A stretch of 5,172 bases of DNA from Planctomycetota bacterium (GTDB taxonomy: Bacteria > Planctomycetota > MHYJ01 > JACPRB01): positions 1 through 5,172 of the forward strand of contig JACQFK010000477.1 in the NCBI GenBank assembly GCA_016200125.1. The letters are read 5' to 3'. This document shows positions 1-5,172 of the stretch, piece by piece (within the stretch, counting starts at the first letter, position 1; every line of letters begins with the position of its first letter). The translations under genes were made by a program, and so were the position numbers. The notes under the pieces are model-generated. The model was given only the letters and a program-made list of their open reading frames with translations. It was not told where the DNA came from and made no database searches.

Positions 1-732
1 GGGGCGCGGTCTGGCCGCCGATGAACGCGACGACGGGCTTCTTCATGTTCGCCTTGATCCAGGCGGCCGCCTCTTCCTCCATGGTGCCGCCGATCTCGCC
101 GATCATGATCACCGCGCGCGTCCCCGCGTCCTTGTTGCAGAGGTCCAGGACGTCGATGAAATCCGTCCCCTGCACGGGATCGCCGCCGATGCCGACCGCG
201 CTCGACTGCCCGTAGCCGAGCGCCGAGAGCTGCCAGACCGCCTCGTAGGTGAGCGTGCCCGACCTCGAGACCACGCCGATGTCGCCGGGCTTGTGGATGT
301 AGCCCGGCATGATGCCCAGCTTCGTCTGGCCCGGGGAAATGACGCCGGGGCAGTTCGGCCCGATCATCCGCGTTTTCCGGTCCTTGAGGAAGGCCCGCAG
401 CCGCACCTCGTCCATGATCGAGATGCCTTCCGTGATGCAGACCGCCAGCGGGATCCCCGCGGCCGCCGCCTCCATCACGCCGTCCGCCGCCGCGGCGCCC
501 GGCACGAAGATGCAGCTCGCGTTCGCGCCCGTCGCCTTCACCGCCTGCTCGACGGTGTTGAAGATCGGGACCTTAACGCCCTTCTTCGACTCCCAGCTCG
601 TGCCGCCCTTCCCGGGCGTCACTCCCGCGACGACCGCCGAGCCGTATTCCAGCATGCCGTTCCCGTGGACCGTGCCGGCCTCGCCGGTCAGTCCCTGGAC
701 GACGATCTTGGTATTCTTGTCGACGAGAATGC

Positions 733-736
<4 letters not shown>
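1..736 (-). CDS. sucD: Succinyl-CoA synthetase (ligase) alpha subunit, C-terminus cut by window edge
   Basis: This subunit binds CoA and carries the phosphohistidine for the reversible conversion of succinate, CoA and NTP to succinyl-CoA in the TCA cycle; it acts in the cytoplasm as a complex with SucC. About 245 codons of a usual ~290 are present. The N-terminus [18 protein letters not shown] is nearly textbook SucD. Further conserved blocks follow in order: [11 protein letters not shown] (CoA-binding Rossmann domain), [37 protein letters not shown] and MIGEIGG followed by EEEAAA. The frame is cut at FIGGQTAP, so the catalytic histidine (expected in a following MGHAG-type motif) lies just off the left edge. 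The ATG shares an ATGA with the sucC stop, and an AGGA Shine-Dalgarno sits 8 nt upstream (745-748). Translation is therefore probably coupled to sucC. Assignment is firm from family knowledge. Confidence 0.97.
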
Positions 737-1947
<1,211 letters not shown>

Positions 1948-2314
1948 TCGTGTTCTCTCTCTTCCGCGCAGGCGCGGGCTGGATTCCGCCCTTCATGCTG
2001 GGCGTCGTGATCTTGTCTTCCATCACCTTGCCGGGCTTGAATTTGACGACCTTGCGTTCGGGGATGAACACTTCCTGGCGGGACTTGGGGTTGCGCGCGA
2101 TGCGGCCCTTGCGCTCGATCACTTCGAAGACGCCGAAGTTGCGGAGCTCTACCTTGTCCCCCTTGAGGAGCGCCTCCAGGACCATGTCGAGGGTCCCCTG
2201 GACCACGCGCCGGGTGGATGCAATTTCGAGCTCGTACTTCTCGGCCAGCGTCCGGACGATGTCGTTCTTGGTCAGGGTGCCGCTCACGGCCCCTCCGTGG
2301 CAATGTACGGGCCC

Positions 2315-2343
2315 ATTAGACTCGCCGGGCCCTTGAGCGTCAA
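2315..2343 (-). promoter_or_regulatory. Sigma70-like promoter for the HU-like gene, sucC and sucD
   Basis: On the minus strand, TTGACG (2343-2338, five of six to consensus) is followed by exactly 17 bp and then TCTAAT (2320-2315, five of six). Transcription would begin near 2308, giving a ~20-nt leader with GGAGG before the GTG at 2287. CGGGCCC occurs twice 18 bp apart (2308-2314 and 2326-2332), once at the inferred start site and once in the spacer; this may be an operator, or chance in GC-rich DNA. The promoter is inferred from sequence only. Confidence 0.7.
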
Positions 2344-2355
2344 GGAATTACACCC

Positions 2356-2453
2356 GAGTACCAGGTACGAAGTACCAAGTACCAGGGGCGGTACAGGTTC
2401 CGGGAACCGCCACGGTTATCCGCTGCAGCCCTTGTACCTGGTACTTGGTACTT
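2356..2453. repeat. GTACC/GGTAC repeat element with long inverted arms
   Basis: The left side (2356-2386) is a degenerate tandem of 6-9 bp units: AGTACCAG, GTACGA, AGTACCA, AGTACCAGG. The right side (2434-2453) is the complementary array. A perfect 17-bp inverted repeat joins 2370-2386 to 2437-2453 around a 50-nt interior. A second perfect 12-bp pairing (2357-2368 with 2434-2445) is mutually exclusive with it. The interior contains a smaller stem (GGCGGT 2387-2392 with ACCGCC 2406-2411; GGTTC/GAACC at 2396-2408 competes). The right arm overlaps the dapB stop codon. No T-run follows the stem on either strand, so it is not a classic intrinsic terminator. It looks like a dispersed intergenic repeat or palindromic element; copy number in the genome is unknown. 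Confidence 0.85.
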
Positions 2454-3123
2454 ATTCGATCACGTCCAGCATCGTGTAGAGGCCGGGCCTTGCCTTGGAG
2501 GCCCACTGGGCCGCGGTGATCGAGCCCTTGGCGAAGATGTCCCGCGTGCTGGCCCGGTGGATGATCTCGATCGAGTCGCCCAGCGTGCCGAAGATGATCC
2601 GGTGCTCCCCCACTACGTCGCCCGACCGCACCGCGTGGACGTTGGGCTTGCGGCCCGTGGCGGACTCGATGCGCTCCGCCAGGGTCTTCGCCGTGCCGCT
2701 CGGCGCATCCTTCTTGAAGCGGTGGTGCGTCTCGATGATGTCGATGTCGTAGGCCTCGCCGAGCGTCTTCGCGATCTCGGGGACGCGCTTGAACAGCAGG
2801 TTGACGCCCACGCTCATGTTCGACGAATAGACGACCGGGATCTTCTTCGCCGCCGCGGCGATCTCGCCCTTCTGCGCGTCGCTGAAGCCCGTGGTGCAGA
2901 TCACGGCCGGGGTCTTCGTCTTCACGCACTCGGCGAGGCGCTCGAGCGAGGCCTCCGGCGTCGAGAAGTCCACCATCGCGTCGGCCTTCTTCGACAGCGT
3001 GCGCGTCACGCCCGGCGCCTTGACCACGTCGATGAGGGCGGCGACCTCGACGCCCGCCTCCGCCGCGGCCTTCGCCACGGCCTGCCCCATGCGCCCGCAG
3101 GCGCCGTTGATCGCGATCTTCAT
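2452..3123 (-). CDS. dapB: 4-hydroxy-tetrahydrodipicolinate reductase
   Basis: The enzyme reduces the cyclic product of DapA with NAD(P)H in the diaminopimelate/lysine pathway, supplying peptidoglycan and lysine; it is cytoplasmic. The protein has 223 residues, a short form compared with ~270 in enterobacteria. The N-terminus MKIAINGACGRMG carries the Rossmann GxxGRMG motif (residues 7-13). VDFSTPEA and CTTGF (76-80) follow, then YSSNMSVGVNLLF. The family signature is ETHHRFKKDAPSGTA (131-145), with the catalytic-region histidines H133/H134, K138 and the SGTA substrate loop. The C-terminus has FGTLGDSIEIIHRASTRDIFAKG and LYTMLDVIE, the normal end. The ATG at 3123 is set by this N-terminus; the upstream GAGCGGAT is only a weak ribosome site. 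It lies directly downstream of the DRTGG gene and is probably co-transcribed and translationally coupled. A GTACC/GGTAC repeat begins at its stop codon. Confidence 0.96.
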   Translation of the reverse strand: MKIAINGACGRMGQAVAKAAAEAGVEVAALIDVVKAPGVTRTLSKKADAMVDFSTPEASLERLAECVKTKTPAVICTTGFSDAQKGEIAAAAKKIPVVYSSNMSVGVNLLFKRVPEIAKTLGEAYDIDIIETHHRFKKDAPSGTAKTLAERIESATGRKPNVHAVRSGDVVGEHRIIFGTLGDSIEIIHRASTRDIFAKGSITAAQWASKARPGLYTMLDVIE

Positions 3124-4126
3124 ATCCGCTCACTGTAACGATTGAATGCACTTCGGAGAGCACCGTGGCCGCGTCCGGCTCCACGTGGAGCACGGGGACC
3201 GAGGTCCTCCGGAGCATCTTGAGCACGCTGTCCGAGAGCCTGCCCCCGCCGCAGATCACGACCGACGCCAGCGTGAAGTCCTTCCGGCCGCTGATGAACA
3301 TCGCCGAGAACGCCGAGACCAGGATCTCCTCGCGGTCGGCGGGGCAGACCAGCGTCACGTTCCCCGTAAGCCGCTCGAGGGCCGAGGCCGCGCTCATCGC
3401 GCCCAGGACCACGCTCCCCAGCGGCTGCCCCATCGCGGCATCGCCGTTGAGGACCTTGCCGCGGAAGCGCTCGAAGAGGTTGAGCAGCGTCGCCCGCGCC
3501 AGTTCGTCCTCGTAGGGGATCATTCCCAGCAGGCGGATGCCCATCGTGTCGAGCGCGCGGCGCATCCACTGGTCGATCCGCTCGAACTCGTGGGGATAGG
3601 CCTTGTTGACGATGGCCCCCGCCACCTCGACGCCCGCCTTGTCGAAGAAGTTCTTGTTCAGGAAGATCTCGTCGGTGGGCTGGCCCACGCCGCCCGAGGC
3701 CACGAGGACGACCTTCGCGTCGAGGAGCCGGGCCATGAAGGCGTTCGAGAGCCCGAAGGCCGCCCCCGCGGCCGCGTTCCCGGTCCCTTCGATGATCATG
3801 AGCTCTCGGTTCGCCGCCACGCGGCCGAAGCTCGCCTGGATCTTCTTCACGACCGCTTCCCGGCCCTCCTGGGAGATCCACTGCGTCGGGAAGCCGTCGT
3901 AGCAGACCGGCCCCATGTCGCGCACGAAGGCCGGGATCCGGCAGGCCTCCTTGATGAGCACCGCGTCGTGGTCGATCTTCTCCCCGGCGAACTCCACCGA
4001 CCCCTTGCCCACCGGCTTCATGTAGCCGACGCCGCGCACCCGCTGGGCGAAGCCCGCGGTCAGCCCCAGCGTGACCAGGGTCTTGCCCTCGTTGTGCCGG
4101 GTCGAGGTGATGAAGAGGTTTTTCAC
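3120..4126 (-). CDS. P-loop (BioD-like) plus DRTGG domain protein, 3' end probably frameshifted
   Basis: This resembles the BioD-like N-terminal region of phosphotransacetylase (COG0857) with a DRTGG domain, but no acyltransferase domain; its biochemical role is not established. Residues ~1-225 form the P-loop domain: MKNLFITSTRHNEGKTLVTL (Walker A RHNEGKT, residues 10-16), GYMKPVGKG, MIIEGTGNAAAGAAFGLSNA, VVLVASGGVGQPTDE, GAIVNKA and LLGMIPYEDELAR. The DRTGG domain covers ~237-332, including VVLGAMSAASALERL, LVCPADREEILVSA and VPVLHVEPDAATVLSEVHSIV. The GTG start at 4126 is fixed by the P-loop lying at the N-terminus; no clear Shine-Dalgarno precedes it. After residue ~334 this frame runs on, without a stop, through the whole of dapB as low-complexity Arg/Gly/Ala text, which is not believable protein. 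One alternative frame stops at TGA 3122-3120, overlapping the dapB ATG, and the other at TGA 3132-3130. The end given here therefore assumes a one-base frameshift, so the length is not a multiple of three. Such proteins are usually ~350 residues, which fits. Confidence 0.85.
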
Positions 4127-4134
4127 GGCGCGAA

Positions 4135-4143
4135 ATTACACCA
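4135..4143 (-). promoter_or_regulatory. Candidate extended -10 element for the DRTGG gene
   Basis: On the minus strand the sequence TGGTGTAAT reads as an extended -10 (TGn followed by TGTAAT, five of six to TATAAT). The matching -35 region, TTCTCT at a 17-bp spacing, is poor. Transcription would begin near 4128, only about two bases before the GTG at 4126, so the mRNA would be nearly leaderless. That fits the absence of a visible Shine-Dalgarno. It is inferred from sequence and is weak on its own. Confidence 0.35.
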
Positions 4144-4186
4144 CATCCCCAGGGCGAAGAGAAGAGGTTTCAGAACGCGGCGGCTG

Positions 4187-4215
4187 TTGACATCCCGGGC
4201 CGCGGTTCACAAAAT
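4187..4215 (+). promoter_or_regulatory. Sigma70-like promoter for the OGG glycosylase gene
   Basis: A perfect TTGACA (4187-4192) is followed by a 17-bp spacer and CAAAAT (4210-4215, four of six to TATAAT). Transcription would start near 4222, leaving a ~20-nt leader before the ATG at 4244. It lies in the 117-bp divergent region between this gene and the DRTGG gene. The -10 is only moderate, so strength is uncertain. Confidence 0.6.
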
Positions 4216-4243
4216 AGTCCGATTCCGCGGGGGGCTTTTCCGC

Positions 4244-5161
4244 ATGCCGTCCTGTTCCCTGCACGCGCCGCAGTTCAGCCTCAGACACAGCCTCGAATGC
4301 GGCCAGTTCTTCCGCTGGACCGAGCAGGACGGGCTCTACGCCATCCTCCGCGGCCAGCGCTTTTTCCGCGCCCGGCAGGAGGGCGAGACGCTCCGCTACG
4401 ACGGCGCCGACCTCTGGTTCCTGAGGGAGTTCCTGGGGCTCGACCAGGACTACGGCTCGATCGAAAAGGCCCTGCGCCGCGACCGCCGCCTCTGGGAGGC
4501 GCTCGACGCCTATCCCGGCCTCCGCATCCTCCGCCAGGATCCCTGGGAGTGCACCGCGGCCTTCATCACCTCGATCGCCTCCAACATCCCGCGCATCACC
4601 GGCAACATCGCCGACATGGCCCGCGCGTACGGGATGCCGATCCGCCTGGGCTCCGTCGAGTCGCACACCTTCCCCCGCCCCGAGCGGCTGGACGACGAGG
4701 CGGCCCTGCGCCGTCTGAAGCTCGGGTTCCGCGCCAGCTACCTGGTCCAGGCCGCCCGCCTCTCCCGCAGCGGCATCCTCGACGAGATCGCGGGCCAGGC
4801 CTACGACGACGCGAAGGCGACCCTGATGGTGATTCCCGGCGTCGCCGAGAAGGTCGCCGACTGCGTCCTCCTCTTCGCCTACGGGCGGCTCAACGCCTTC
4901 CCCGTCGACACGTGGATCCGAAAGGTGATGATCCGGATGTTCTTCAAAGGCCGCCGGGTGCCCGACCGGGCGATCCGGGCCTTCGCGTCCGAGCGCTGGG
5001 GGGACCTGGCCGGCGTTGCCCAGCAGTACCTCTACCACTGGTCGCGCCGCTCGGGCGAATTCACTTCCCGCCGGGCTTCGACTCGTCCGGCGGAGCCGGC
5101 CGAGTCAAAGTGGAAGCGGTCGGTGCTGCCCCGACATCACCCTTTCGAGTGGCTGGTTTAG
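4244..5161 (+). CDS. ogg: 8-oxoguanine DNA glycosylase/AP lyase, OGG1 family
   Basis: The enzyme excises 8-oxoguanine opposite cytosine and nicks the abasic site by beta-elimination during base excision repair. The 305-residue protein has the OGG N-terminal domain, FSLRHSLECGQFFRW (residues 11-25), and DPWECTAAFITSIASNIPRITG (99-120), matching the human OGG1 DPIECLFSF..NNIARITG block. LGFRASYLVQAAR follows at 160-172. The helix-hairpin-helix is IPGVAEKVADCVLLFA (197-212) with the Schiff-base lysine K203, then FPVDTW with the catalytic aspartate D222. Family features end near QQYLYHWSR (260-268). Residues ~270-305 are an unconserved basic tail read through a hairpin and the antisense of a tRNA-like element. 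The ATG at 4244 sits ten residues before the conserved start, with a G-run (4229-4234) 9 nt upstream; codons further upstream remain open but are antisense to the DRTGG gene. The gene is divergent from the minus-strand operon and is probably monocistronic. Confidence 0.95.
   Translation: MPSCSLHAPQFSLRHSLECGQFFRWTEQDGLYAILRGQRFFRARQEGETLRYDGADLWFLREFLGLDQDYGSIEKALRRDRRLWEALDAYPGLRILRQDPWECTAAFITSIASNIPRITGNIADMARAYGMPIRLGSVESHTFPRPERLDDEAALRRLKLGFRASYLVQAARLSRSGILDEIAGQAYDDAKATLMVIPGVAEKVADCVLLFAYGRLNAFPVDTWIRKVMIRMFFKGRRVPDRAIRAFASERWGDLAGVAQQYLYHWSRRSGEFTSRRASTRPAEPAESKWKRSVLPRHHPFEWLV
5076..5110. repeat. Strong imperfect inverted repeat (stem-loop) at the 3' end of ogg
   Basis: GACTCG (5080-5085) pairs with CGAGTC (5101-5106), and CCGGC (5087-5091) pairs with GCCGG (5095-5099), around a GGA loop. 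A single mismatch lies at 5086/5100. A further CTT/AAG pairing (5076-5078 with 5108-5110) lies beyond one more mismatch, giving about 14 base pairs in a 35-nt element. No T-run follows on either strand. On the minus strand it starts just after the predicted 3' end of the tRNA-like element, so it could help end or process that transcript. It is inside the ogg reading frame, in the unconserved tail. Confidence 0.7.
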
Positions 5162-5172
5162 CAAACCAGTGC
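5111..5172 (-). tRNA. Partial tRNA-Ser(GCU)-like sequence; 5' half beyond the window
   Basis: Read on the minus strand, after GCA (5172-5170) comes a 5-bp anticodon stem CTGGT/ACCAG (5169-5165 and 5157-5153). It closes a 7-nt loop, TTGCTAA, with U33, anticodon GCU and A37. Next is one C, then a long variable arm CACTC-GAAA-GGGTG (5151-5138), as in serine tRNAs. Then AT, a 5-bp stem GTCGG/CCGAC with a 7-nt loop (5135-5119), a possible acceptor strand CGCTTCC (5118-5112) and A at 5111. The layout matches a class II tRNA in every spacing. However, the T-loop reads GGCAGCA rather than the near-universal TTCRA pattern, and the discriminator base would be A instead of the usual G for serine. It could be a true tRNA, a decayed tRNA or att-like remnant, or a chance hairpin. 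Confidence 0.45.

Noticed and set aside
2356..2453. GTACC/GGTAC array as a CRISPR array or a classical rho-independent terminator
   Set aside because: The units are 6-9 bp with no spacers, so it is not CRISPR. No T-run follows the stem on either strand, so a standard terminator call is not supported.
2348..3119. In-frame continuation of the DRTGG protein through dapB to a 592-residue product
   Set aside because: The text beyond residue ~334 is low-complexity Arg/Gly/Ala/His typical of an out-of-frame reading of a GC-rich gene, while the dapB frame there has every family motif.
3146..4243. Long plus-strand open frame upstream of and in frame with ogg
   Set aside because: It is antisense to the DRTGG gene, has shadow-like composition (His/Arg/Asp/Leu rich) and no recognisable motifs. 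The ogg start at 4244 has its own promoter and leader.
4136..5038. Minus-strand 300-codon open frame opposite ogg
   Set aside because: Its composition (Glu/Gly/Val/Ala repeats without motifs) is what antisense of a GC-rich gene gives, and the plus strand encodes a clear OGG protein.
5153..5169. CTGGTTT/AAACCAG hairpin as an intrinsic terminator for ogg
   Set aside because: It overlaps the ogg stop codon and the window ends before any T-run could be seen. Its sequence fits a tRNA-Ser(GCU) anticodon arm better.

Overview
The window is compact, GC-rich bacterial chromosome (roughly two thirds G+C by eye) made mostly of housekeeping genes. Five protein genes can be supported, and one more RNA gene is likely at the right edge. 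Four lines of evidence say Bacteria: a HU/IHF-type DNA-binding protein, an ATP-grasp sucC/sucD pair, sigma70-like promoters, and GTG starts in three of the five genes. The phylum cannot be fixed. The bacterial/archaeal-type OGG glycosylase and the intergenic GTACC/GGTAC repeat would suit an environmental lineage (for example Elusimicrobiota- or deltaproteobacteria-like), but that is a guess.

Left half (minus strand, positions 1-2343). A good sigma70-like promoter (TTGACG, 17 bp, TCTAAT) drives a tightly packed operon: a HU/IHF-family nucleoid protein with a C-terminal tail, then sucC, then sucD, which runs off the left edge. The HU frame overlaps sucC by 41 nt, and sucC and sucD share an ATGA stop/start. 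The pair makes the two subunits of succinyl-CoA synthetase of the TCA cycle.

Middle (2344-4126, minus strand). A repeat-rich spacer built of GTACC/GGTAC units separates the HU promoter from dapB (lysine and diaminopimelate synthesis). Upstream of dapB lies a P-loop plus DRTGG protein (BioD-like N-terminal domain of phosphotransacetylase, COG0857-like). Its frame has no stop before dapB, while both alternative frames stop within a few bases of the dapB start. This suggests a one-base frameshift near its 3' end.

Right side (4127-5172). A 117-bp divergent intergenic region carries a TTGACA/CAAAAT promoter for an OGG-type 8-oxoguanine DNA glycosylase on the plus strand. The same region has a candidate extended -10 for the DRTGG gene. 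The glycosylase frame has an unconserved C-terminal extension that runs through a strong hairpin. It then crosses what looks like the 3' portion of a minus-strand tRNA-Ser(GCU), with perfect anticodon-arm and variable-arm geometry but a non-canonical T-loop. The 5' half of that tRNA lies beyond the window.

No mobile element, CRISPR array or defence system is visible. The points worth a second look are the frameshift, the tRNA-like element, the intergenic repeat, and the HU-sucC overlap.
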